The notes beneath the pieces were generated by a model. That model was not told where the DNA came from. It saw only the letters and a program-made list of their open reading frames with translations, and searched no databases. Shown here piece after piece: positions 6,720 to 15,173 of a stretch of 31,397 nt of DNA (the first letter of the stretch is position 1; each line of letters begins with the position of its first letter). The DNA is from a virus. The position numbers and the translations under genes are program-made. The stretch lies in the IMG/VR virus record IMGVR_UViG_3300001814_000002, positions 1 to 31,397 of that record. One strand, 5' to 3'.

Positions 6720-7976
6720 ATGGGATGGTTTGACTCTGTCAAAAGCATGTTTAACAAATCCAAAGATGGATCGTCCTCCCAACTAGCTATGATCAATGGG
6801 AATCCACCCATTTACAGTCAGTTTGGTCAAAGTGTCTTTGCGAGTGATGTGGTCCAACAAGCCATCGCATGTATTGCCCAGGAAATCAGTAAATTGACTC
6901 CCAAGCATGTTCGCTTTGATCGCCAAGGTCTTCAAAATACCGTGATTGGACCACTCAACGATTTACTAGAGTATGGACCCAATGAGTGGATGACCACGAA
7001 AGATTTTTTAGAGAAAATCACCTGGCAGCTCTTTCTTAACTACAACGTCTTCATGCTTCCAGTCAAAGAAACATCAAAAAGTGGAGAAGACGGTGTCCCA
7101 AGGATACGAGCCATCTATCCCTTGGATCCTCAACAAGTCAGTTTCTTGGTGGATGGATCTGGAGAACTTTATGTGGAGATGATCTTTGCGCACAGTGATA
7201 AACTCACGCTAAGATACCAAGATCTTATCCATTGGCGGTACCGTTATTCTGTGAGTCCATTTATGGGAGGCAACGAGAATGGTCAACCGGATACCCACGC
7301 GTTACTTCAAACCGTTGAGATCAACCATAAACTACTTCAATCCATTGAGAAATCGGTGAATTCCTCCATGCAGATTTATGGGGTGATGAAATACAACACC
7401 ATCCTAGATGAGGATCATATGAAATCAGAGATCCTTCGCTTTGAAAAAATGTTGGCTGAAAATAAGAATGGGATCATTGGGGCCGATTTGAAATCCGAAT
7501 ACATTCAAATCAAGCCGGATCCTAAAATGGTCGATACCGAAACCTTGGCATTTATTGATTCCAAGATTCTACGTCACTATGGCGTTCCACTCCCGATTCT
7601 GACTGGAGACTTCACGCCCGATCAATATCAAGCCTTTTATGAAAAGACACTTGAGCCCTTAATCAACTCATTAACCCAAGTGTTTACCAAAAACCTGTTT
7701 TCACTCAGAGAACTTCAGTTTGGCAATAAAGTGATCTTTTATGCCAACAATCTACTCTACATGGCTTTGGATAAACGCGTCGCCTTAGGAGAACTTTTAG
7801 GTAATCGAGGAGCGCTAACTAACAATGAGCTTCTAGCTTTATTTGGCTATCCTCCATATGAAGCAGGCAATGTTCGCCTCATGTCACTTAACTATGTGGA
7901 TGTGAGTATCGCGAATCAATATCAAATGAGTTTATCCCAAACCACCAAGGAGGATCCTGATGCAACACCATCTTAA
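6720..7976 (+). CDS. HK97-type portal protein
   Basis: The 418-aa protein forms the dodecameric ring at the capsid vertex through which DNA is pumped and to which the tail attaches. Family features include the amphipathic start MGWFDSVKSMF, an early VVQQAIACIAQEISKLTP helix, the wing-region WQLFLNYNVFMLPV, HWRYRYSVSPFMG, and the stem/crown segment YGVPLPILTGDFTPDQYQAFYEKTLEPLI typical of HK97 portals. A GAGGTG ribosome site precedes the ATG, four bases after the terL stop. Its last 17 bases overlap the protease gene, whose strong GGAGG site lies inside the portal coding sequence. Gene order and length are standard. Confidence 0.93.
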   Translation: MGWFDSVKSMFNKSKDGSSSQLAMINGNPPIYSQFGQSVFASDVVQQAIACIAQEISKLTPKHVRFDRQGLQNTVIGPLNDLLEYGPNEWMTTKDFLEKITWQLFLNYNVFMLPVKETSKSGEDGVPRIRAIYPLDPQQVSFLVDGSGELYVEMIFAHSDKLTLRYQDLIHWRYRYSVSPFMGGNENGQPDTHALLQTVEINHKLLQSIEKSVNSSMQIYGVMKYNTILDEDHMKSEILRFEKMLAENKNGIIGADLKSEYIQIKPDPKMVDTETLAFIDSKILRHYGVPLPILTGDFTPDQYQAFYEKTLEPLINSLTQVFTKNLFSLRELQFGNKVIFYANNLLYMALDKRVALGELLGNRGALTNNELLALFGYPPYEAGNVRLMSLNYVDVSIANQYQMSLSQTTKEDPDATPS

Positions 7977-8589
7977 CAAGCAACCTATCTGTCGATCCTT
8001 TGTATCAGACTTTAAAGTCGAAGGCAATAAAGTGGTTGGCTTAGCAGCGGTGTATGAAAGTCGTACCAACATCGGCAACATGTTTACCGAAGTGATTGAG
8101 CGAGGAGCGTTTGATGGCAGTGACCTTACCGATGTTCTATTCTTTGTAAATCATGACATGAACAAGATTCCACTGGCTCGAAGTCGTCGCAACAATGGAA
8201 ATAGCACCATGACACTCTCGCTGGATGAGCGAGGTCTCAACATGGAAGCTCTCTTGGATGTGGAGGGTAACAGTGAAGCCAAAGCACTTTACTCGGCCAT
8301 CTCTCGAGGAGATATCAGTGGGATGTCGTTTCTATTTACGATTAAAGAAGACACATGGGAAAACTTAAACTCGGAGATGCCCACTCGACGCATTAAAAAG
8401 ATTGCACGAGTGAGAGAAGTATCGGCTGTTAATTTCCCTGCATATCAAGAAACCGAAATATTGGCTCGAGATGGTGTTTCACTGGAGAGTGAGCAACAGG
8501 CACTGGATCAGGCACGAGCCCTAGGAGTGGAGACTCAACAACGCTGTGAGATTTGGCGTTTAAGAAATGCAATCTTAGCCCAGAAATGA
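7960..8589 (+). CDS. Prohead serine protease (HK97 family)
   Basis: This 209-aa maturation protease cleaves the scaffold-like delta domain of the capsid protein and is lost before DNA packaging. The expected catalytic triad is visible: H65 in VNHDMNK, S123 in the strand GDISGMSFLF and E153 in RVREVSAVNFPAY. This is the herpesvirus-like order seen in HK97-type proteases. The start is set by AAGGAGG at 7947-7953, placing translation within the 3' end of the portal gene. The C-terminal 40 residues are helical and glutamine-rich, as in proteases that associate with the capsid delta domain. Confidence 0.93.
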   Translation: MQHHLNKQPICRSFVSDFKVEGNKVVGLAAVYESRTNIGNMFTEVIERGAFDGSDLTDVLFFVNHDMNKIPLARSRRNNGNSTMTLSLDERGLNMEALLDVEGNSEAKALYSAISRGDISGMSFLFTIKEDTWENLNSEMPTRRIKKIARVREVSAVNFPAYQETEILARDGVSLESEQQALDQARALGVETQQRCEIWRLRNAILAQK

Positions 8590-8595
8590 GGACCC

Positions 8596-9825
8596 ATGAA
8601 CAAAGAAAAACTCAATGAATTATTGAAACAAAAACAATCCAAGATTGATGAGTTACTTGCCCGATCACAAACCAGTGAGAACGTGGAAGAACTCAAAACC
8701 ATCCATGCTGATCTTGAAAGCATCAAACACGAGATGAGCGAACTTCGCTCGATCCTAGATGATGCCCATGAAGGAGAAGCTCGCAGTCAAAGTAAAGCCA
8801 CTATCTTAGCCACCTATGGCGTGAAGAAAGAGGAGACTGTGACTCGCACTCAAACCCTTGATGAAGAAGAAAAACGTGCACAAGTGTTTATTGACACCAG
8901 CAAATTCAACATCTCGATTGAGGAAGTCCGAGCTATCACCATTGGATCAGGAAATCTGATCACTCCAAAACCTGTTCAATCCACCATCAATGAGAAATTC
9001 AATGAAGTTTCATCGATCATTGAACAAGTGAACACGGTCTCTGCAGAGCGCATGGGAGAATATGAGGTTCCTTATGTGGTCGGTTACAGTGAAGGTGGCA
9101 TTACCCTTGAAGGTGAAAATTACAGTGATGGAGAACCTGTATTCAATTATGCATCCATCAAGCCTGTGAAGATTACGATTTACACTGAAGTGTCTGAGGA
9201 AGTGAGCAAACTCACACCAGTGCAATACCTCGCGAAAGTTCGCCAAGCTGCACTGATTGCTTTACGCAAAAAAGTGGCTAAACTAATTCCACTTGGAAAC
9301 CCTTCAGCCACCCCTGCAGAAATCACAGGGATCATTCATGCTCCTGCGATTACCGATGGATCTATTGAACTTACAGGCATTGATGAATTCACTCTTCGCA
9401 AGATTGCGATGTCGTATGGTGGAGATGAAAATGTCATTGGTAATGCCGTACTCTTAATCAACAAAGCAGACTTAATTGCCTTTGGCGATGTTCGAGGAGC
9501 AGATAAGAAGTCTGTGTATGAGATTACTCCAGACCCATCCAACCCCAATGCGGGGATCATCAAAGATGGTGGACTATCCGTGCGATACACCATCAATAGT
9601 GCTCTAAAAGCGGTGACCGCCGCTACCACCCCTGCCAATACGACCTGTATGATCTATGGAAATCCAAGTTCGTATGAACTTGCACTCTTTAGCCCGTATG
9701 AAATTAAGGTCTCAGAAGACGCCGCCTTTAAGAAAGGCATGCTTGCCGTGAAGGGTAGTGTGTTTGTGGGCGGGAACGTTGTGAACGCTAATGGATTTGT
9801 CTTGATTGATAAGAAAGCAACCTAA
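8596..9825 (+). CDS. HK97-fold major capsid protein
   Basis: The 409-aa precursor has an N-terminal coiled coil at residues 1-70 (LNELLKQKQSKIDELLAR and onward), the delta domain normally removed by the protease encoded just upstream. After a linker rich in E, T and K, the HK97 fold follows: residues near 105-150 form the N-arm and spine (SGNLITPKPVQSTINEKF), then the E-loop and P-domain (YEVPYVVGYSEGG, ITIYTEVSEEVSKL). The A-domain near 270-400 ends in KGSVFVGGNVVNANGFVLID. The order portal-protease-capsid confirms it. A GAGG site lies 6-7 bases before the ATG. Whether subunits become covalently cross-linked cannot be told from the sequence. Confidence 0.93.
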   Translation: MNKEKLNELLKQKQSKIDELLARSQTSENVEELKTIHADLESIKHEMSELRSILDDAHEGEARSQSKATILATYGVKKEETVTRTQTLDEEEKRAQVFIDTSKFNISIEEVRAITIGSGNLITPKPVQSTINEKFNEVSSIIEQVNTVSAERMGEYEVPYVVGYSEGGITLEGENYSDGEPVFNYASIKPVKITIYTEVSEEVSKLTPVQYLAKVRQAALIALRKKVAKLIPLGNPSATPAEITGIIHAPAITDGSIELTGIDEFTLRKIAMSYGGDENVIGNAVLLINKADLIAFGDVRGADKKSVYEITPDPSNPNAGIIKDGGLSVRYTINSALKAVTAATTPANTTCMIYGNPSSYELALFSPYEIKVSEDAAFKKGMLAVKGSVFVGGNVVNANGFVLIDKKAT

Positions 9826-9838
9826 AGGATGAACCCCC

Positions 9839-10126
9839 ATGAGTGAAGCAGAGTTCTTAGTTGAAATCAAAAAAGGGTTAGGTGTGAGTGGAAACTACCA
9901 TGATGCAACCCTACTACGACACCTTAAAGATGTGAAAGCGTATTGCAAAAGCGCGGGTGTCAGTGACGCGATCCTGAGTAGCGATGCTTCCATTGGGTGT
10001 TTGATTCGAGGGATTGCGGATGCGTGGACTCAAGAGAGTGGAACGACTCGCTTTAGTCTCATGTTTCAACAACGCCTTATCCAGCTCATTATACTCTCAC
10101 AGACTCAGGAGACCAATGATGGTTAA
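9839..10126 (+). CDS. Head-tail connector (gp6-like DNA-packaging adaptor)
   Basis: This 95-aa, mostly helical protein directly follows the capsid gene, where HK97-type phages encode the gp6/gp15-like adaptor ring that docks under the portal. The pattern FLVEIKKGLGVSGNYHDATLLRHLKDVKAYCKSAGV is typical of gp6-like adaptors, in which a first helix, a short acidic turn and a second helix pack as a ring. An AAGGAT ribosome site precedes the ATG. The gene ends inside the start region of the next one. Position carries much of the argument. Confidence 0.75.
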   Translation: MSEAEFLVEIKKGLGVSGNYHDATLLRHLKDVKAYCKSAGVSDAILSSDASIGCLIRGIADAWTQESGTTRFSLMFQQRLIQLIILSQTQETNDG

Positions 10127-10469
10127 ACCAAAAGAAATCCATGCCCTGATTACCCCGGTCAAGATCATGAAGCGAGTGGTCACCTGGGTAAGTGGTGCGG
10201 CTGAAAGCAGTTATATTGAACCCGATGAACCCATCTTGTTTTGTAACTTCAAAACCTTTGGAGGCACAGAGTCAGTAGTGAATGGACAGATCGTTAATAT
10301 CGCCACTGCCACTTTGACTACATGGTATCGCCAAGATATTCAATCCCCGGATCGGATCATTCTATTATCGGATAACAGTATTTGGGAAATCATCGGAGAT
10401 CCTGAAAACTATGAGATGCGAGGACAGTATATGCAACTTCGAGTGAAGAAAATCAGTGGAGGTGCCTAA
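10119..10469 (+). CDS. Head closure / head-tail adaptor protein
   Basis: The 116-aa product is beta-rich (FCNFKTFGGTE, TATLTTWYRQDIQSPDRIILLSD, WEIIGDPENYEMRGQYMQLRVKKI). This is the usual make-up of SPP1 gp16-like or 'phage head-tail adaptor' proteins that close the portal channel after packaging. The W-E-I-I-G-D-P-E-N plus final-strand pattern is characteristic of that group. The frame is open back to 10014, but AGGAG at 10107-10111 supports initiation at ATG 10119, or at ATG 10116 directly before it. It overlaps the preceding gene by 8 bases. Confidence 0.75.
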   Translation: MVKPKEIHALITPVKIMKRVVTWVSGAAESSYIEPDEPILFCNFKTFGGTESVVNGQIVNIATATLTTWYRQDIQSPDRIILLSDNSIWEIIGDPENYEMRGQYMQLRVKKISGGA

Positions 10470-10876
10470 TGAGTAAGAACTCACTGACACTTACATTACA
10501 AGGAGTTGAAGAACTCCTCAAAGAAATTGAGAAGTTAGGGGGGAGTGTGAACGCGGCGGCTGAAAAGGCCATCCTTGCGAGCGCTCACCCCTTTACTCAA
10601 GATTTGAAACAATCCATTGCTAAACACAAACGATCAGGACTCACAGAGAAAGCCCTACGCTCTCCTCAACAGGTGAAATGGGAAGGCAATCGTTGCAGTT
10701 TGCACGTGGGATTTGATTTATCTTCAGGTGGACTCCCTGCAATTTTCTTAGAATATGGAACCCCAAGAATGAGTGCTCGCCCTTTCATTCGACCAGCCAT
10801 TGCCAAGGCAAAACGCAATGCCAAGTTTCATCAGGTTGCTGCACTAAAAGCGATCATGAAGGAGCTTCAACCATGA
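10469..10876 (+). CDS. HK97 gp10-like tail-completion protein
   Basis: This 135-aa protein has the HK97-gp10 family look. An N-terminal helix (LTLTLQGVEELLKEIEKLGG) precedes a helix that keeps the ring subunits together, then the conserved segment FLEYGTPRMSARPFIRPAIAKAK, which corresponds to the family signature 'EFGTxxMxAxPFLRPAxx'. A GGAGGTG ribosome site lies in the end of the previous gene, and the two overlap by one base. It is likely part of the head-tail joining or tail-completion complex. Confidence 0.85.
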   Translation: MSKNSLTLTLQGVEELLKEIEKLGGSVNAAAEKAILASAHPFTQDLKQSIAKHKRSGLTEKALRSPQQVKWEGNRCSLHVGFDLSSGGLPAIFLEYGTPRMSARPFIRPAIAKAKRNAKFHQVAALKAIMKELQP

Positions 10877-11232
10877 ACGTACGGGATCGATTACTCAATG
10901 CTCTTGAACCCTTGGGGGTCGAAGTGCGTTATCAAGGGTCCCTTAGTGATGAGGAACCTTTATCAGAGACGCTGATCACATATCAAATCATCGATTCAAG
11001 TGATGAGGGTTTCTATGATAATGAAGCCACCAAAGCGATCACACAAATTCAGTTAATGATTTATTCTACCAAGATGTCGATCATCAAAGATCTCCCTGAT
11101 CACCTCAGTCAGCTTATTAAACAGGCTGGCTTTGTGCGTGAGAGTCGAGGTAAAGATGCAGGTTTCTTCAACCATCACTATGCATGGTTGATGGAAATCC
11201 ATCATACAGAAAGGATGCCAATGCATGAGTAA
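10873..11232 (+). CDS. Tail terminator / tail-completion protein
   Basis: The 119-aa alpha/beta protein fits the tail-terminator slot between gp10-like and major tail protein genes. Such proteins cap the growing tail tube and join it to the head. Recognisable features are an N-terminal helix (RDRLLNALEPLG), a central strand pair (ETLITYQIID, AITQIQLMIYST), a helix (IKDLPDHLSQLIKQAG) and a final HHYAWLMEIHH strand, the order of gpU/DUF3168-like folds. AAGGAG at 10858-10863 drives initiation, and the gene overlaps the upstream stop by four bases. The function is inferred mainly from position and predicted fold. Confidence 0.65.
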   Translation: MNVRDRLLNALEPLGVEVRYQGSLSDEEPLSETLITYQIIDSSDEGFYDNEATKAITQIQLMIYSTKMSIIKDLPDHLSQLIKQAGFVRESRGKDAGFFNHHYAWLMEIHHTERMPMHE

Positions 11233-11854
11233 TACGTATGTCTATGAAGAATACCAAGGATTTGATTCCTTAATGTTTGCTCAGATCACCAAAGATGATG
11301 CCACCTCATACACCACTGCTGTGCCCGAGATTCTTGCGCCAGCTGGAGAAATCTCAGTAAAGACAGATCGCTCCAGTGAGCCCAAGTACTACGATAATCA
11401 ACCGTATCTGATTGTCACGGCTGAAGGATTTGATGAAGCAACACTGACGGTGCCTGTGTTACCGATTCGACTGGTGGCCCGACTCTTAGGAAAAGTGGTA
11501 GACACGACCACTGGAGCGCTCTTGGATAGTGGAGAGACCCAAAGTCAATACTTTGCAATTGGCTATCGCTTGCGCTTTACCGATGGAACCTATCGTTATG
11601 TCTGGAGACATAAAGGTACCTTCCGATTGGATGAAGAAGCGGCCAAAGCCAAAGACGCTTCAACCGACACCAACAATCACAAGCTCATTTTCACGGGGAT
11701 CACCACCAAGTTTAAGTTCACACTTCCAAACAATCAAAAGCGCAGCAGTAAGCAAATTGTAGTGGATGAGCGAGACGCTAAAGCGGATGTCTCGTCTTGG
11801 TTTGAACAAGTCGTTACCCCGGATAACCTTGCGCTGATTACGCTCACCCCCTAA
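11225..11854 (+). CDS. Major tail tube protein
   Basis: This 209-aa protein is beta-rich and matches phage major tail proteins of the phi13/HK97-type group. An early LMFAQITKDDATSYTTAVPEIL is followed by PAGEISVKTDRSSEPKYYDNQPYLIVTAEGFDEATLTVPVLPI, a FAIGYRLRFTDGTYRYVWRHKGTF strand set and the C-terminal FKFTLPNNQ. It should polymerise into hexameric rings around the tape measure. It overlaps the previous gene by eight bases and is followed directly by the tail-assembly chaperone genes. Confidence 0.85.
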   Translation: MSNTYVYEEYQGFDSLMFAQITKDDATSYTTAVPEILAPAGEISVKTDRSSEPKYYDNQPYLIVTAEGFDEATLTVPVLPIRLVARLLGKVVDTTTGALLDSGETQSQYFAIGYRLRFTDGTYRYVWRHKGTFRLDEEAAKAKDASTDTNNHKLIFTGITTKFKFTLPNNQKRSSKQIVVDERDAKADVSSWFEQVVTPDNLALITLTP

Positions 11855-11857
11855 TCA

Positions 11858-12160
11858 ATGATGAACTCGAGTATTAATCTAAAAATATATGATGCTCAAA
11901 ACGAGATCATTGCTGAGTTTCATGAGCACCGCATTCGCTGGGGTCTCATTGAAGATGTAGTGGAACTTTCTGAAGGCTTAGAAGGTAAAAGTGAGCGAGA
12001 AGCGTATGTCGCGATGGGGCAGTTTATGCAAAAGGTGTTTCCATCACTGACCCATGACTTGCTTCGCCAAGCGGATGTAGCGGATGTCAAAACCTGCTTC
12101 AATCAAATTGTTGCTCTAGTGCAAACCATTGGAGAACCAAGCGAAAAAAAACAGCCTTAG
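11858..12160 (+). CDS. Tail-assembly chaperone, short form (gpG-like)
   Basis: The 100-aa zero-frame product lies between the major tail protein and the tape measure, the invariant place for the chaperone that coats the tape measure before tube polymerisation. It begins with strands (INLKIYDAQNEIIAEFHEHRI) followed by helices (VVELSEGLEGKSEREAYVAMGQF, LTHDLLRQADVADVKTCFNQIVALVQTI). It ends eight bases after an A8 tract that allows a -1 frameshift. ATG 11858 and ATG 11861 are both possible starts. Confidence 0.85.
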   Translation: MMNSSINLKIYDAQNEIIAEFHEHRIRWGLIEDVVELSEGLEGKSEREAYVAMGQFMQKVFPSLTHDLLRQADVADVKTCFNQIVALVQTIGEPSEKKQP

Positions 12161-12369
12161 TCAGTGAGTCACCCCAATCAAGTTCTGTCCTGTTGTTTCA
12201 GATGGTGATGTCACTGTGTCAGATGTTTCCCTCACTGGATCCACTGTACTTACGTCAAGTGGACGCGATGGAAGTGATTGTTTTGATTCGCAAGATTACA
12301 AGATCATCCTCTGGATCATCTCAAGCCAAGCGCAAGAAAGTGTATGCTGACCAGGTAGCCTGGTTTTAG
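11858..12369 (+). CDS. Tail-assembly chaperone, long frameshifted form (gpGT-like)
   Basis: A -1 slip on the A8 tract at 12144-12151 leaves the zero frame after codon 98. It then reads 72 more codons to a TAG at 12367-12369, giving about 170 aa. The extension begins TALVSESPQSSSVLLFQMVM and ends in a lysine/arginine-rich stretch (SSQAKRKKVYADQVAWF). It closes one base before the AGGAGG ribosome site of the tape-measure gene. The -1 frame has no in-frame start with a ribosome site of its own and no stop across the 200-base 'gap', as expected for the conserved siphophage G/GT programmed frameshift. Frameshift efficiency cannot be read from sequence. Confidence 0.85.
12145..12151 (+). promoter_or_regulatory. 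Slippery heptamer for -1 programmed frameshifting
   Basis: Zero-frame codons read GAA AAA AAA CAG, so A-AAA-AAA at 12145-12151 is an X-XXY-YYZ slippery site. Two lysine tRNAs can re-pair in the -1 frame. The zero-frame stop (TAG 12158-12160) follows closely. Confidence 0.85.
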
Positions 12370-12380
12370 GAGGTGAGCGA

Positions 12381-14321
12381 ATGTCAAATCAAGAAATACT
12401 CGGTGGTAAATGGACTCTAGATACCACGGATCTTAAAGCTGGCATTTCCGAAGCCAATCGCTTGATTCGTGTGGCCGATTCAGAGTTTAAAGCCGTAGCC
12501 GCCAGCATGGGACAATGGGGCAATCAAGCCGATGGACTCAGTGCAAAGATCAAGTCATTGACCACCATTGTGGATGTGCAAGAACAAAAGGTTCAAGCCT
12601 TAAAAGAGCAACATCAAAATATTGTGTCCACTTCAGGTGCCCATAGTAAAGCGGCTCAAGAACTTGAAATTCAAATTAATAAAGAAACCGCCTCTTTAAA
12701 TCGCAATAAACTCGAGCTTCAAGAGTCCAAAGTTGCGTATCAAAACATCATTGATAAGACTCAAGAAACCGCTCAGAAAAAAGAAGAGCTCAAAAAGAAG
12801 ACGGAACAACTGACAGCGTCCATCAATGAAATGGGTAAAAAGGCAATGGTGACCTTAACTGCCGCAGCCGCTGCTGCGAGTGCAGCACTCGGTAAGCTGA
12901 TGATTGACTCAGGCAAATTTGCGGATGATCTCATTACACTTTCCAATAAAACCGGTATCTCCGTCACTCAACTTCAAGAGATGAGTTATGCAGCCCGCTT
13001 TGTGGATGTGTCAGTCGAAACGATGACCTCGTCGATGAATAAACTCACCCGCACAATGGAGAGTGCACAAAGTGCCATGCAAAGTGGCAAACTCAATGAT
13101 CAAGCCAAAGCTTATCAACGCTTAGGCATTGAGGTCACACACCTAGATGGATCACTGCGAAACAATAAAGACGTCTACTATGAAACCATTGATGCTTTAG
13201 GGCAGATGAGTAATGAGACCGAGCGAGACGCTTTAGCCATGCAACTCTTTGGTAAATCGGCCACTGAACTCAACCCTTTGATTAAAGCAGGTTCTAAAGA
13301 ATTTGAGCGACTGGCCCAAGAAGCTCACAGTGTAGGAGCAGTGGTTAGTGAAGATGGAGTAAGTGCATTAGGAGCTTTTGATGATACGATGCAAACCCTT
13401 AATGCATCGACTCAAGGCCTCATGCGAGAAGCCCTTGCTCAATTGGCTCCACTTATAAATGAACTTTTAGTAAATCTTAAAGACATGATGCCTCAGATTG
13501 TTGATACAATACAGAATTTCATTACCTTTGTAATTGACAATGGACCTCTTATTGCGTCGTTAATTGCAGCCATAGGCACCGGACTTCTAGCATGGAATGT
13601 GGTCACAATGGTGCAAGGACTCATTACGGTCATCAAAGGATGGAAGCTCGCGACCGAAGGGATGACCTTATCGCAAGCTCTACTTAATATCGTGATGTCA
13701 GCCAATCCTATTGGGATCATCATTACGTTGATAGCCGCACTTGTGGGTGGACTCATAGTGTTATGGAACACCAATGAAGATTTCCGTAAAGCTGTTACCA
13801 AGATTTTTAATGATATCCTCAGTACAATTTCAAATGTGGTAAACAGTATTGTGACCTTCTTTACCGTAACGATTCCAAAGTCGCTGTCGGATGTTGGAAA
13901 GTGGTTTAGTGATATTGGAACTAATATTGTGAAGGGCATCTGGTCAGGGATTCAAGGCATGGGTCAATGGTTTTCAGATCAAGTGGGTAAATTCTTCAAT
14001 GGTATTGTGAGTGGTGCAAAGAAACTACTCGGGATCCAATCACCCTCCAAAGTTTTTGCGGGTATTGGAGAAAACATGGCCCAAGGACTTGGCCTTGGTT
14101 TTCAAGATGAAATTCAAACCATGCAATCTCAAATCCAAGAGGCTATTCCCATCCCCACCATGAACTCTGTAAGTGGGCACCAAGGAACCTCGCCATCCAG
14201 TGCAGGAGGTGCGTCGATCATCATTCATCAACACATTCAATCCCCCAAAGCACTCAGTGCCTTTGAAGTGTATCGCCAAACCAAACATGCAGGTCAGCTC
14301 ATTGCGGCCACGTTGAAGTAA
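12381..14321 (+). CDS. Tail tape measure protein
   Basis: This 646-aa protein fixes tail length and is ejected during infection. Its N-terminal 150 residues are a coiled coil rich in Q, E and K (VQEQKVQALKEQHQNIVSTS, KKEELKKKTEQL), led by the typical start LDTTDLKAGISEANRLIRVADSEFK. A hydrophobic alanine-rich segment lies near 154-172. A central helical domain contains 'GISVTQLQEMSYAARF', a common tape-measure element. Two strongly hydrophobic stretches near 385-420 and 440-465 probably insert in the host membrane. The C-terminus carries the usual GIQSPSKVFAGIGENMAQGLGLGF motif. An AGGAGGTG site sets the ATG. It is short for a tape measure; at the usual 0.15 nm per residue the tail would be near 100 nm. 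Confidence 0.92.
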   Translation: MSNQEILGGKWTLDTTDLKAGISEANRLIRVADSEFKAVAASMGQWGNQADGLSAKIKSLTTIVDVQEQKVQALKEQHQNIVSTSGAHSKAAQELEIQINKETASLNRNKLELQESKVAYQNIIDKTQETAQKKEELKKKTEQLTASINEMGKKAMVTLTAAAAAASAALGKLMIDSGKFADDLITLSNKTGISVTQLQEMSYAARFVDVSVETMTSSMNKLTRTMESAQSAMQSGKLNDQAKAYQRLGIEVTHLDGSLRNNKDVYYETIDALGQMSNETERDALAMQLFGKSATELNPLIKAGSKEFERLAQEAHSVGAVVSEDGVSALGAFDDTMQTLNASTQGLMREALAQLAPLINELLVNLKDMMPQIVDTIQNFITFVIDNGPLIASLIAAIGTGLLAWNVVTMVQGLITVIKGWKLATEGMTLSQALLNIVMSANPIGIIITLIAALVGGLIVLWNTNEDFRKAVTKIFNDILSTISNVVNSIVTFFTVTIPKSLSDVGKWFSDIGTNIVKGIWSGIQGMGQWFSDQVGKFFNGIVSGAKKLLGIQSPSKVFAGIGENMAQGLGLGFQDEIQTMQSQIQEAIPIPTMNSVSGHQGTSPSSAGGASIIIHQHIQSPKALSAFEVYRQTKHAGQLIAATLK

Positions 14322-14323
14322 GC

Positions 14324-15172
14324 ATGATGAAACTAACGTTTACCAATCACCTTAACCAATCCCTATGGATCAATGATGAACAGCACTTCTCACTCATTTA
14401 TGTCTCAGGTTTTCAACCTCCTAAGGCAAGCATTCAACTGGGTTCACTTCCTGGAGTGGATGGATCCATTCATCTTCATTCCAAAGTAGAACAGCGAACT
14501 ATTCAATTGACACTACAACTTCACCATGATGGTGAAAGCAGTCGTAGGTCCTTAACAAGTCACTTCAAAGTCAATCAAAAAGGAACCCTTCATGTGGAGG
14601 ATGCACATCGCCATGTGATCATTGAAGCATGGGTAGAATCATGTGAGTGTCTAGTGATGAGTTGGCCTCTCAAAGCCATGATTTCACTAGTATGTCCTCA
14701 GCCTTATTTTGAAGAAGCCAGTGAGCAACAACTTGAGCTTGCTTCCATTACACAAGCATTGAGTTTTCCTCTCAATCTTCTTTCAAGTGGACAACCCTTA
14801 GGAAGCCTTTCGTTGTCTACTCCCATGAATGCCTATAATCCCGGGGATAAAGAGATAGGCTTTATTGTTCGTTTTGAATGTGTTTCGGCCGTAACTAATC
14901 CCAAGCTTATTAATATGGAGAGCGGAGCATACCTAGAACTACACACCAACATGGAAGCAGGTCAGGTCATTGAAATTAATACCCAAGTCGGGCATAAGCG
15001 CATTGAAATGGTCTTATCTAGTGAGCGAGTGAATTTGTTTTCAACCCTCTCTCTAGGATCCACCTTTTTCCAACTTAAAGAAAAAGATAATATCCTGCTT
15101 GCGACCAGTGAGTTAGGATCCACAGGGCTGATGACTCAACTTCGTTATCGCCCACAATACAGTGGGGTATAA
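14324..15172 (+). CDS. Distal tail protein (Dit-like)
   Basis: The 282-aa protein follows the tape measure, where siphophages encode Dit, the hexameric hub joining tail tube to tip or baseplate. The N-terminal half has the expected beta-rich tube-like domain (GFQPPKASIQLGSLPGVDGS, IQLTLQLHHDGESSRRSLTSHF, LVCPQPYFE), common in 'phage tail family' proteins. The C-terminal half (FIVRFECVSAVTNPKLINME, GAYLELHTNMEAGQVIEINT, KRIEMVLS) is the second beta-sandwich. The ribosome site is weak, and ATG 14327 directly follows ATG 14324, so the start may be either. Confidence 0.85.
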   Translation: MMKLTFTNHLNQSLWINDEQHFSLIYVSGFQPPKASIQLGSLPGVDGSIHLHSKVEQRTIQLTLQLHHDGESSRRSLTSHFKVNQKGTLHVEDAHRHVIIEAWVESCECLVMSWPLKAMISLVCPQPYFEEASEQQLELASITQALSFPLNLLSSGQPLGSLSLSTPMNAYNPGDKEIGFIVRFECVSAVTNPKLINMESGAYLELHTNMEAGQVIEINTQVGHKRIEMVLSSERVNLFSTLSLGSTFFQLKEKDNILLATSELGSTGLMTQLRYRPQYSGV

Positions 15173-15173
15173 G

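Noticed and set aside
10014-10118. Longer N-terminus for the head-closure protein
   Set aside because: It would overlap the connector gene by more than 100 bases, while AGGAG and ATG 10119 give a normal start.
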